NCBI GenBank assembly: GCA_002308955.1
Contig: DBWJ01000061.1
Coordinates: forward strand, 1 to 13,454
DNA length: 13,454 bases
Source of the DNA: Lachnoclostridium sp. UBA1241
Lineage (GTDB): Bacteria > Bacillota > Clostridia > Lachnospirales > Lachnospiraceae
Direction: 5' to 3'
Shown: positions 6,566-13,454 of the stretch, one piece after another
How the letters are laid out: every line of letters begins with the position of its first letter
Position numbering within the stretch: the stretch's first letter is position 1
Translations under genes and position numbers: made by a program
The notes under the pieces: generated by a model
Databases searched by the model: none
What the model was told of the DNA's origin: nothing
The model's input: only the letters and a program-made list of their open reading frames with translations

Positions 6566-8266
6566 CTACTGCGGCTTATATCCGCTCTTCAGTGAACAAA
6601 TCCGGTTAAAAACAAGAGAACCCTCTTTCGAATCCTTATAATCAACGCAGAAATAGCCGTTTCGTAAAAACTGAAAACTGTCATAGGGTTTCGAGGCTGC
6701 CACGGAAGGCTCTGCGAAAGAATTCAGTATGCGGATGGAATCCGGATTGATGTTCATGGAACCGTCTTCATTGTAGACGCCCTTTTCTTCATCAATCAGG
6801 TTCTCATACAGTCTTGTCGTTACGGGGACAGCCGTTTTTGCGTATACCCAGTGAATCGTTCCCTTCACCTTACGGTCCGCGCACTCGCCGCCCTTCGTTT
6901 TGGGGTCATAGGTTGCATGAACAACCGTAATCGCACCGTTTTCATCGGTTTCGTAACCGGTGCAGGTGACGAAATAGGCGCCCATAAGACGCACCTCATT
7001 GCCGGGGAAGAGACGGAAATACTTCTTCGGCGGTTCCGCCATGAAATCCTCGCGGTCAATATAGAGTTCCCGTCCGAAGGGTACCTTGCGGCTGCCGAGT
7101 TCGGGCACCTCCGGATTATTCGAAACCGTGATTTCTTCGGTCTGATCCTCCGGATAGTTGTCAATCACAAGTCTCACCGGATCAACGGCAACCATAACGC
7201 GGTTTTTCCTGCACTTCAGGTCCTCACGGATACAGTACTCAAGCATCGCGTAATCGACGGAGCTGTTGCTTTTCGATACGCCGGCAAGTTCCATGAAGAG
7301 TTTCAGCGATTCCGGTGTGAAACCGCGTCTTCTCAATGCAGCAATCGTAACAAGCCGCGGGTCATCCCAACCGTCAACCGTGCCATTTTCAACAAGTTTC
7401 TTAATGTATCGCTTGCCGGTTACCACATTGGTCAGATACATCTTCGCAAACTCAATCTGCTTCGGCGTATCCTCCGGCTTTTCCTTGAAACCGCACGCAA
7501 TCAGAACCCAGTCGTAAAGCGGGCGATGATCCTCAAACTCTAACGTGCAGATGGAGTGCGTGATTCCCTCAACCGCATCTTCAATCGGGTGCGCAAAATC
7601 GTACATCGGATAGATGCACCAGCGGTCCTTCGTATTATGATGCGTCATATGCGCAACGCGATAGATAACAGGATCGCGCATGTTAATGTTCGGCGAAGCC
7701 ATGTCAATCTTAGCTCTAAGCACCTTCGCGCCGTCCTCGAAACGCCCTTCCTTCATCTCTTCAAAAAGACGAAGGTTTTCTTCGATGCTTCGGTCACGGT
7801 ACGGGCTGTTCTTTCCGGGCTCGGTAAGCGTTCCGCGATACTCCCGGATTTCATCCGCTGTAAGGTCGCACACATAGGCAAGTCCCTTTTTAATAAGCCC
7901 TACGGCACATTCATACATCGTATCGAAATAGTTGCTTGCAAAAAACAAACGGTCTTCAAAATCCGCACCAAGCCAGCGCACATCCGCCGAAATAGACTCC
8001 ACGAACTCCGTTTTCTCCTTGGTCGGATTCGTGTCGTCAAAGCGCAGATTGAACTTTCCTCCGTACTTCTTCGAAAGACCGTAATTTAACAAAATGGATT
8101 TCGCGTGACCGACATGCAGATAGCCGTTCGGCTCCGGAGGGAACCGCGTAATGACCGTAGTGCACCGTCCTTCCGCCAAATCCTTTTCGATGATCATCTC
8201 TATGAAATTTCTGGACGCGTTCTCAACACACATACCGTTCTCCGTAACGCTCCGAATTTCTTCCAT
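6566..8266 (-). CDS. glnS: Glutaminyl-tRNA synthetase
   Basis: A class I synthetase that charges tRNA-Gln with glutamine in the cytoplasm; 566 residues, close to the E. coli enzyme (about 554). The ATP-binding signature FPPEPNGYLHVGHAKS holds the HIGH equivalent HVGH (51-54). Other GlnRS marks are RFDDTNP (75-81), GWDDPRLVTIAALRRRG, and the anticodon-side CIREDL. The KMSKS-loop position reads VTGKR (282-286), where E. coli GlnRS has VMSKR. GlnRS rather than GluRS is supported by GWDDPR and the beta-barrel C-terminus with VVHATYDP and KGTIHWV. The ATG at 8266 has GGGAGG 5 nt upstream. An apparent extended -10 promoter at 8319-8327 and a hairpin at 8281-8300 suggest that it starts a transcript. 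No tRNA-dependent T-box leader fits in the short leader. Confidence 0.97.
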   Translation of the reverse strand: MEEIRSVTENGMCVENASRNFIEMIIEKDLAEGRCTTVITRFPPEPNGYLHVGHAKSILLNYGLSKKYGGKFNLRFDDTNPTKEKTEFVESISADVRWLGADFEDRLFFASNYFDTMYECAVGLIKKGLAYVCDLTADEIREYRGTLTEPGKNSPYRDRSIEENLRLFEEMKEGRFEDGAKVLRAKIDMASPNINMRDPVIYRVAHMTHHNTKDRWCIYPMYDFAHPIEDAVEGITHSICTLEFEDHRPLYDWVLIACGFKEKPEDTPKQIEFAKMYLTNVVTGKRYIKKLVENGTVDGWDDPRLVTIAALRRRGFTPESLKLFMELAGVSKSNSSVDYAMLEYCIREDLKCRKNRVMVAVDPVRLVIDNYPEDQTEEITVSNNPEVPELGSRKVPFGRELYIDREDFMAEPPKKYFRLFPGNEVRLMGAYFVTCTGYETDENGAITVVHATYDPKTKGGECADRKVKGTIHWVYAKTAVPVTTRLYENLIDEEKGVYNEDGSMNINPDSIRILNSFAEPSVAASKPYDSFQFLRNGYFCVDYKDSKEGSLVFNRICSLKSGYKPQ

Positions 8267-8280
8267 AAGTGCCTCCCGAA

Positions 8281-8300
8281 AGCGGTAAATAATTACCGCT
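8281..8300. promoter_or_regulatory. Perfect 8-bp inverted repeat in the glnS leader
   Basis: AGCGGTAA and TTACCGCT are exact reverse complements separated by ATAA. In the glnS messenger this makes a stable 8-bp stem with a 4-nt loop that ends about 4 nt before the ribosome binding site (8272-8276). It may tune translation, protect the 5' end, or be a protein site on DNA. No T-run follows, so it is not a terminator. Confidence 0.6.
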
Positions 8301-8318
8301 CGATGTATATTGAAAGTT

Positions 8319-8327
8319 ATATTACCA
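8319..8327 (-). promoter_or_regulatory. Extended -10 promoter for glnS
   Basis: The minus strand reads TGGTAATAT: a TGn extension and a four-of-six match to TATAAT. A weak TTCCAT lies 17 nt upstream. The start of transcription would fall near 8312, giving a leader of about 45 nt that contains the hairpin at 8281-8300. It is a prediction; the spacer is only 109 bp and the upstream gene runs the same way. Confidence 0.4.
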
Positions 8328-8351
8328 CAACTGCATGCGAAATGGAATAGG

Positions 8352-8375
8352 GATTTTTCGAAATTTCAAAAAATC
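8352..8375. repeat. 24-bp AT-rich palindrome after the Gly-rich gene, upstream of the glnS promoter
   Basis: GATTTTTCGAAA and TTTCAAAAAATC pair over 12 bp with one mismatch and no spacer, around the core GAAATTTC. It starts right after the stop codon of the Gly-rich gene and lies about 40-63 nt upstream of the predicted glnS transcription start. It could be a protein-binding site for glnS control or a weak hairpin at the 3' end of the preceding message. It lacks the GC-rich stem and T-run of a standard terminator. Confidence 0.45.
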
Positions 8376-8858
8376 TTACCGGTTCGAAGTAACCTTTCCG
8401 CCGTCCTTATATTGATCGTTCTTTGCGGAGTACGGATTCACCGGTTTCTTTCCGTCATCGCCGGTAAAAAGTTCCTCACCATTCGTGGTCTTGCCGTCGT
8501 ATTTGTCCATGAGTTGCTGCGTCTCGAGATCACCGAAGGTCTCAAGGGGCGTATTCAGAATCTGCTGGGTGCGTTCGTCTTCCTTGCGCTTCTGTTCCTT
8601 CTTTGCTGCCCAGACCGCGATGCCGATTAAAGTAAGAAGCAACACGACAAAGCCGATAACGGCCACAAGAGAAACCACCTTCACAACCGAAAGAACCGAA
8701 GCCATGGCTCCCTTTGCATCTGCCCGGTCTCCGAAGAAATATACAAGCCAGAAAACCACGAGACCAGCAAGCGCAAGTTTTACCATTCCGCCGGAGCTGC
8801 CTTCTCCGCCGTTTCCGCCTGCTCCTCCGTTACCGCCGTAGCCGCCTCTTCCTGCCAT
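8376..8858 (-). CDS. Glycine-rich two-TM membrane protein, function unknown
   Basis: The 160-residue protein begins with a glycine-rich stretch (residues 1-24, GGYGGNGGAGGNGG), has two membrane segments (about 26-43 and 56-87), then a basic KKEQKRKEDER stretch and a polar tail. The tail includes ILNTPLETFGDLETQQLMDKYD; I recall similar segments at the C-terminus of small zinc-ribbon and TM proteins in Clostridia, where they have no known function. No enzyme motif is present. The ATG at 8858 has AAGGAGGAG just upstream, 14 nt after the HD-GYP gene ends, so the two are co-transcribed. It is followed by the palindrome at 8352-8375 and then the glnS promoter. Confidence 0.7.
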   Translation of the reverse strand: MAGRGGYGGNGGAGGNGGEGSSGGMVKLALAGLVVFWLVYFFGDRADAKGAMASVLSVVKVVSLVAVIGFVVLLLTLIGIAVWAAKKEQKRKEDERTQQILNTPLETFGDLETQQLMDKYDGKTTNGEELFTGDDGKKPVNPYSAKNDQYKDGGKVTSNR

Positions 8859-8872
8859 TTGTCTCCTCCTTC

Positions 8873-10777
8873 TTATCGGTACTTCCGATATATATGATAG
8901 TAAAAATCGCCTCTGGCTTCCTTAGACGTAATCTCCTTCAACTGCGCGAACAGTTCGTCGTGCGTACGGATGAAATCGATAACCTCCGGATTATACTGTA
9001 ATCCTTTCAGGGATTCAAATTCGGCGAAAACCTTCTCGAACGTCTTGCCTCTTGTATAATTCCGCCCGTACGCATCGGTCGCCGCATCCATCGAGTCGCA
9101 GATTGTCAGAATATCCGTAAGAATCCGGTATTTGGAAGCCCGGTTGTCATACTCATCCGGATATCCTTTCTTTCCGTCATAACTCTTGTGGTGCCCGAGC
9201 GCAATCTCACAATAAGCAGAAAGTTTCTTGTTCTTCGAAAGAATCAATGCGCTCCACTCGGAATGCTTCCGGATCAGGGAAAACTCCGTATCCGAAATAG
9301 AACGGATCTGCGTATTGATGATGGTAGCGATACGAATCTTACCGATATCGTGACACCGTGCCGCGTTATACATAAACAGCGCGAGGTCTTCCTTATTAGA
9401 ACGTACTTCCTCGCTACTCGAAACACCGAGTACACGGTAGAAAAGCTCCGGCCGTTCATCCACAAGCGGGTCTAAAATGGCCTGTGTCAGCTTGGCCGTC
9501 ATGATTGTATGAATCAGCGTTGCAAGCTGGCGGTTCATCATCAGTGTATCGATGAATTCAATCGCCATGGCCTCGTCATCAATGAATTCGATGACGTCAT
9601 AGAGAAGATGATACAGGCAGTAATCCATGTTCTCCCTGCATGCGCATTCCCTCGGTATCGTCTCGATGTATTTTTTTACATCGTAAAGAATCTCCGCAAC
9701 CTTGCGCTGCTTCCCGTCTTTCGGCAGCCGGCTTTTCATCACCATCTGTAAAAGCGGCCTTGTGGTCAGACAGATTGCAAAGAAACGATCATTCCCGGAA
9801 AAATCATACCAGGACGTACGGGAGAAATCCACCTTCTCGGGAAGCGTTTTTGTGTACGGATAAAGCAGATTGAAGCACTCATCCGCAGAAAACCTTCCCG
9901 AATAGAACGCAAAGAGAACATAGGTCATGAAGAGTTTCGGATTCCGTTCGGATTCCGGAAGGTCAATCTCCTTCGACAGTTCGCGTTCAAAGACTTCCGC
10001 AAGGGCTGCCTGCCGCTTCTTCGGGACCTTGTCCCAATGAAGAGCCTGCATAAACATAACATTTATGCCGACCTTGTCCCGCAGTTCCCGCATGCATTCG
10101 TCGCAGTAATCCTTCGGAAGAATATCCCGGTATTGTTCGATATTCGAAAGGGCATTATACCGGCGCACAAGTTTCGTAAGATCCGGCTCCAGCTGTCTGC
10201 ACTCCCGGTCGAACAGGCGGTATCCGGTTTCAATAATGAACCTTACATCCTGCAGAAAGGTCTCCTCATCCGCGTGTTCCTTACGGATCTCACGAAGCCG
10301 GTTCATACCTTCCATTACCCGCTCCGCTTCCGCCATCGACTGCTCACCAAGCGGTCCCTCCGCGGAAAGATAGGCATTATTGGCAAATGCGAAACGGCAT
10401 TTTCGTTCTTCAAAACGGTCGCCCTTCTTCGCATATCGGCCGGTAAGCATACGGAGAACCGAGGATTCCATAACTTCATCGAAAAGGGAATCCTGAAAGT
10501 ACCTAAGCGCACCTTCCTTCAACGCCTCGGCTTCCTCGTCGGAGGTTTCCTTTTCTCCGGAAATATACGGGAGGATCATTGCATGGATGCCTTTATCCAC
10601 TTCCGCATGGTATTCACGAATCAGGGAGGACTTCCGCACAAGATGCTGCGTCCACCCCTTCTTCGTATTGGAGGAAAGGAGTTCCTGCTCTTCCACATCA
10701 ATGGCATTCATACGGACCAGATAGTCTTTGTAAAATTCGGCTATGGCCTGCGGCACTCCTTTATCCCCCTTTTTCAT
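8873..10777 (-). CDS. HD-GYP-type phosphohydrolase with long uncharacterised N-terminal region
   Basis: The 634-residue protein has no clear membrane segment. Residues about 465-605 form an HD domain: HDIGK (H476, D477), KHSEWSALIL (H505), GHH (528-530), DGKKGYP (534-540) and CDSMDAATDAYGRNY (D561, D564). These match HD-GYP proteins, which hydrolyse cyclic di-GMP or related dinucleotides with a bound metal pair. The GYP loop differs from the usual HHExxDGxGYP: it reads HHKSYDGKKGYP, one residue longer between DG and GYP, and DxFDAMT is DSMDAAT. Activity on cyclic di-GMP is therefore likely but unproven. The first 460 residues are mainly helical in appearance, with no domain I recognise; they may sense a signal or bind a partner. 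The ATG at 10777 has AAGGA 5 nt upstream. It lies 38 nt after the LCP gene and 14 nt before the Gly-rich gene. Confidence 0.82.
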   Translation of the reverse strand: MKKGDKGVPQAIAEFYKDYLVRMNAIDVEEQELLSSNTKKGWTQHLVRKSSLIREYHAEVDKGIHAMILPYISGEKETSDEEAEALKEGALRYFQDSLFDEVMESSVLRMLTGRYAKKGDRFEERKCRFAFANNAYLSAEGPLGEQSMAEAERVMEGMNRLREIRKEHADEETFLQDVRFIIETGYRLFDRECRQLEPDLTKLVRRYNALSNIEQYRDILPKDYCDECMRELRDKVGINVMFMQALHWDKVPKKRQAALAEVFERELSKEIDLPESERNPKLFMTYVLFAFYSGRFSADECFNLLYPYTKTLPEKVDFSRTSWYDFSGNDRFFAICLTTRPLLQMVMKSRLPKDGKQRKVAEILYDVKKYIETIPRECACRENMDYCLYHLLYDVIEFIDDEAMAIEFIDTLMMNRQLATLIHTIMTAKLTQAILDPLVDERPELFYRVLGVSSSEEVRSNKEDLALFMYNAARCHDIGKIRIATIINTQIRSISDTEFSLIRKHSEWSALILSKNKKLSAYCEIALGHHKSYDGKKGYPDEYDNRASKYRILTDILTICDSMDAATDAYGRNYTRGKTFEKVFAEFESLKGLQYNPEVIDFIRTHDELFAQLKEITSKEARGDFYYHIYRKYR

Positions 10778-10815
10778 ATTTATCCTTCTCTTTCTGTTGT
10801 AAAGCGTCGCAAAAC

Positions 10816-12471
10816 TTACTGTCCGGACATTACCGTGCGCATCTTCTGCGCCGCTTCTCTCGCGGTATCCCAGTCAATCTGACCGACATAAAGCTTTTCT
10901 CCTTTATAGGAGAAGCAATACCCATAGGTTCCGGTACAGGAAATCGCATAGGTTTCCACGGTCCAGGACGCCCCGGAATCCAATTGGCTTCGGCATAAAG
11001 CAGCTAACTGCTCCGTCGTCAGGTTCGTCTGGAAATTATTGGAAACTGCTTCCATGATATCATTGAAACTGTTCAGAATCGCAGGCGACTGCATCTTGTT
11101 GATGATTCCCTTAATCAGTTCCATCTGATTTCGACCGCGCTGGAAGTCTCCTCCGGGTACATTATAACGCTCTCTTGCAAATGCCAACGCACTCTTACCG
11201 CTCATATGATTCATTCCCGCACCATACGAATACGGTCCGTGAGTAGCATCAAATGCATATGCGGAATATACGTCAACACCCCACAGGTAATCCACAATCC
11301 GTTCCACACTGGAGAAATTCACGCGAATATAATAATCGAGCTTGATTCCGTAAACCCGCTCCAATGTCTTCATGGAAGCTTTAACTCCATAGACACCCGC
11401 GTGCGTCAGCTTATCAAAACTGTTTCCGCTGATATCCGGAATCAATACATACGCATCACGGGGCGTATTCACCAGAAGAATCTTATGCGTCTTCGGGTTC
11501 ACTACCATAATGATGTTAACATCGCTTCGGCTCTTCGCGGTAATTCCGCCGTAGCAGTCAATTCCGCTGAAGTATACGGTATAATAATCTCCTGTTATGT
11601 TCTCCGCGCTGGAACGAGCCGGCATTGCCGTCATCGGAATAACAGGCGTCGGTATTCCGTCATAACCAACCGGAGTCGGTGTAACCGCATCTGTCGGTTT
11701 GCTCGGGTCAGGAGTAACATCCGGGTCCTCAATCGGTCCCGTAACCGGAGTCGGCGTAATACTCATGTTAAGCTCAGCTGCACCCTTCGGAATTTCCGCA
11801 TCAAAGGAAAGCTCTTCGAGAATACGGTAATTACCGTCGAAGCCCTCCGCATACTCCGCAAGCATATCCACATAAGAGGTATCGGCTAGCATTGCCTGGA
11901 TTTCTCCGGACATCAGTGCTGCAGCCACCTGGGTATAATAATCATATTCCTTAAGGCTCAAAGAAATCTTCTCGGAACTTGCAATATGCTCATAGGCTGC
12001 AAGCATGGGCGCATACTCTTCCGCAGTCTGAATTCCGTACGTGTATCCGTCCGTATCCTTCAAACGCTTCGCAGGATTATCGATTCGTACGATAACGGAA
12101 ACCCCTTCAATATGATAGGTTTCACTAGCTTCCACACCGGTGATATTCTCTACTGTTTTTCTGGCGGGCTCAATGTAGGTAATAATCGCCAGGAAACATG
12201 CGGCAGCCCAGAGGATGGCCCAGAGAATACCGGGAATCAGCCCCTTCCTTCCGTCCCTGAGGAGTAACAACAGGAGGCTCGGAACCAATCCGATAATGAG
12301 AACAAGCGCAAGCAAAAGCATGTACTTGGTCGGAAGAATCGGAAAACGCACAAACTCAATCATCAGAATACCGGACATGATCATTTGAAACAGTAAAGCA
12401 ACTATGCCCGTAATCCGTATGGCTCTCCAGAAACTCTTCTTTTTCAGTTTAAAACCTTTTTTCTTCTTCAT
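10816..12471 (-). CDS. LytR-CpsA-Psr (LCP) family cell-wall glycopolymer ligase
   Basis: LCP proteins move teichoic acid, capsule or other glycopolymers from lipid carriers to peptidoglycan outside the membrane. Read from the ATG at 12471, the 551-residue protein has a lysine-rich N-terminus, three membrane segments (about 16-40, 44-71, 77-100), an outer domain (about 105-235), a Pro/Thr-rich linker (about 238-285) and the LCP domain (about 294-460). LCP marks include D305, SRSD (R315, D317), VNTPRDAYV (R338, D339), FDKLTHAG, DYYIRVNF, and the arginines of FARERYNVPGGDFQRGRNQ. The outer domain before the linker has LSLKEYDYY and MLADTSYVD and resembles ligand-binding segments of other clostridial LCP proteins, an impression only. 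A GTG at 12519 in frame would add 16 residues and has GGAG 9 nt upstream; the ATG at 12471 has no ribosome binding site of its own but sits in an ATGA overlap with a small ORF. Confidence 0.85.
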   Translation of the reverse strand: MKKKKGFKLKKKSFWRAIRITGIVALLFQMIMSGILMIEFVRFPILPTKYMLLLALVLIIGLVPSLLLLLLRDGRKGLIPGILWAILWAAACFLAIITYIEPARKTVENITGVEASETYHIEGVSVIVRIDNPAKRLKDTDGYTYGIQTAEEYAPMLAAYEHIASSEKISLSLKEYDYYTQVAAALMSGEIQAMLADTSYVDMLAEYAEGFDGNYRILEELSFDAEIPKGAAELNMSITPTPVTGPIEDPDVTPDPSKPTDAVTPTPVGYDGIPTPVIPMTAMPARSSAENITGDYYTVYFSGIDCYGGITAKSRSDVNIIMVVNPKTHKILLVNTPRDAYVLIPDISGNSFDKLTHAGVYGVKASMKTLERVYGIKLDYYIRVNFSSVERIVDYLWGVDVYSAYAFDATHGPYSYGAGMNHMSGKSALAFARERYNVPGGDFQRGRNQMELIKGIINKMQSPAILNSFNDIMEAVSNNFQTNLTTEQLAALCRSQLDSGASWTVETYAISCTGTYGYCFSYKGEKLYVGQIDWDTAREAAQKMRTVMSGQ

Positions 12472-12521
12472 AAATCTACGTACTGCGTGTCCTTTTCGGT
12501 TCTGAGACCGAAATAACACAT
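12468..12521 (-). other. Possible 17-codon leader ORF overlapping the LCP start
   Basis: An ATG at 12521-12519 lies 7 nt after GGAG and opens a 17-codon frame (MCYFGLRTEKDTQYVDL) whose TGA overlaps the LCP ATG as ATGA. The alternative LCP start GTG 12519 uses the same GGAG in another frame. The ORF may lead to coupled translation of the LCP gene or be chance; nothing else supports it as a gene. Confidence 0.25.
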
Positions 12522-12525
12522 CCGT

Positions 12526-13454
12526 TTACTCCGCATCCTCTTCTTCGGTCATGCGGACTGCACGGTCAAACATTTCCTCCACTTCTTTGTCCGGCTTCGC
12601 CGTGCACAATGTCACGACAACGCAAACCAGAAGGCTTACAAAAAAGCCGGGAATTATCTCATATAAACCGGATAAGGTGCCGGTAAGAACGGCTTTGTCC
12701 GGATTAATGATCATAGTGCCGCAGGCCATCGCCCAGCCGATATCCACAAGAAATCCGCTGACAATACCGCAGATGGCTCCTGCATAATTAAACCGCTTCC
12801 AATAAAGCGACAGGAGGATGGTCGGTCCGAATGCGGCACCGAACGCTCCCCATGCATTTCCGACAAGATCCATAATGCTCTTATTTCCGAGCCATGCTAT
12901 CAGAAATGCGACAACACAGATAAATGCAACAACGAAACGTCCTGCCCACATGATTTCCTTATCGCTTGCTTTCTTTCGAATGGGCTTATAAATATCACTC
13001 GAAAAAGCGGACGAGGAAGCAAGGAGCTGCGAATCGGCGGTACTCATCGATGCGGCAAGAATCGCGGAAAGGAGAATTCCCGCCAGAACTGCCGGGAAAA
13101 CGCCGCGGACAAGATGAATGAATGCAGTACTGGTCTTTCCGGTAAGAATCAGCTCGTCACCGAGATATCCTCTTGCCACAATACCGACTATCGTGGCCAT
13201 CAGGAGGATCATAAACGTCCATGCAATTCCGATTTTCTGGGAACGTTTCATCTCCTTCTTCGAGCGAATGGACATATAACGGACAAGAATGTGCGGCATT
13301 CCGAAATATCCAAGCCCCCATCCGAGACCGGAAAGCACCGTTACGATTGCCGCCCCGTCAAGGGAACCGGTACTGAGCAGATTATAATAATGCGCGCCGA
13401 GAACCTTGTCAGGGGCAACAAATCCGGAACCGCTCATCACGATAACGGCTACAA
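12526..13454 (-). CDS. putP: Sodium/proline symporter, C-terminal part (gene runs off the right edge)
   Basis: About 309 codons are present, with no stop or start toward the right edge; the full family length is about 500 residues. It belongs to the solute:sodium symporter family (PutP type), which imports proline with Na+. Signature stretches are LGWGLGYFGMPHILVRYMS with EMKRSQKIG, the cytoplasmic loop and helix start well known in PutP, and LSAILAASMSTADSQLL, whose Ser-Thr corresponds to the sodium-site S340/T341 of E. coli PutP. Six or seven membrane segments can be seen. The acidic C-terminal tail (EVEEMFDRAVRMTEEEDAE) is cytoplasmic. It ends 54 nt before the LCP ATG. Assignment to proline rather than another solute is from the signature and is fairly secure. 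Confidence 0.85.
   Translation of the reverse strand, partial: VAVIVMSGSGFVAPDKVLGAHYYNLLSTGSLDGAAIVTVLSGLGWGLGYFGMPHILVRYMSIRSKKEMKRSQKIGIAWTFMILLMATIVGIVARGYLGDELILTGKTSTAFIHLVRGVFPAVLAGILLSAILAASMSTADSQLLASSSAFSSDIYKPIRKKASDKEIMWAGRFVVAFICVVAFLIAWLGNKSIMDLVGNAWGAFGAAFGPTILLSLYWKRFNYAGAICGIVSGFLVDIGWAMACGTMIINPDKAVLTGTLSGLYEIIPGFFVSLLVCVVVTLCTAKPDKEVEEMFDRAVRMTEEEDAE

Noticed and set aside
6851..7543. 230-codon plus-strand frame opposite glnS
   Set aside because: It mirrors a complete, motif-rich glnS frame. The translation is rich in His and Arg with no recognisable domain.
8267..8375. T-box riboswitch for glnS
   Set aside because: The gap is about 109 nt, and the likely leader only about 45 nt, with no antiterminator or T-box sequence seen.
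8787..8858. Short tandem repeats in DNA coding for the glycine-rich N-terminus
   Set aside because: The repeated GGN codons reflect the Gly-rich peptide itself; the copies are not exact enough to call a minisatellite or CRISPR-like array.
11206..11889. 227-codon plus-strand frame opposite the LCP gene
   Set aside because: The translation is arginine-, isoleucine- and asparagine-rich without motifs, as expected from an antisense frame of a coding strand; the LCP frame is certain.

Overview
The window reads as chromosomal DNA of a low-to-mid-GC Gram-positive anaerobe, most likely a member of the Clostridia in or near the Lachnospiraceae. This is inference. It rests on the strong AGGAGG-type ribosome binding sites, on lineage-typical proteins (a DUF6062-like protein, a two-membrane-segment PH-like protein of the DUF6106 type, a TetM-like GTPase fused to a NYN domain) and on a LytR-CpsA-Psr cell-wall ligase. 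No RNA gene, insertion sequence, phage gene or CRISPR array was seen.

Layout. At the left edge lies the first 22 codons of a response regulator on the minus strand (1-65). A 217-bp intergenic region with an extended -10 promoter and a perfect 8-bp dyad separates it from the only complete plus-strand gene (283-2904). That gene encodes a TetM/EF-G-like translational GTPase carrying a C-terminal YacP/Rae1-like NYN nuclease domain. A strong hairpin at about 2949-2993 ends this gene and also the long minus-strand series that converges on it.

All other genes are on the minus strand. In order of transcription (right to left) they are: a partial Na+/proline symporter (12526 to the right edge), a membrane-anchored LCP-family ligase (10816-12471), an HD-GYP-type phosphohydrolase with a long unknown N-terminus (8873-10777), a glycine-rich two-TM protein (8376-8858), glutaminyl-tRNA synthetase glnS (6566-8266, preceded by its own apparent promoter and a 5'-UTR hairpin), a DUF6062-like cysteine-rich protein (5786-6517), a small two-TM protein (5250-5765), IMP dehydrogenase guaB (3759-5213) and a membrane-anchored zinc amidase of the Amidase_2/PGRP type (3001-3735). 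Short spacings suggest two transcription units: symporter/LCP/HD-GYP/Gly-rich protein, then glnS to the amidase.

The observation most worth following is the GTPase-NYN fusion. An EF-G-like factor that should enter the ribosomal A site is joined to a domain whose free-standing relative, Bacillus subtilis Rae1 (YacP), is a ribosome-dependent A-site mRNA endonuclease. The domain IV tip loop lacks the residues TetM uses against tetracycline, so a role in ribosome rescue or mRNA quality control is more plausible than drug resistance. Further points are a KMSKS-loop variant in GlnRS, a duplicated Cys/His module in the DUF6062-like protein, an altered HD-GYP motif, and palindromes flanking the glnS promoter.
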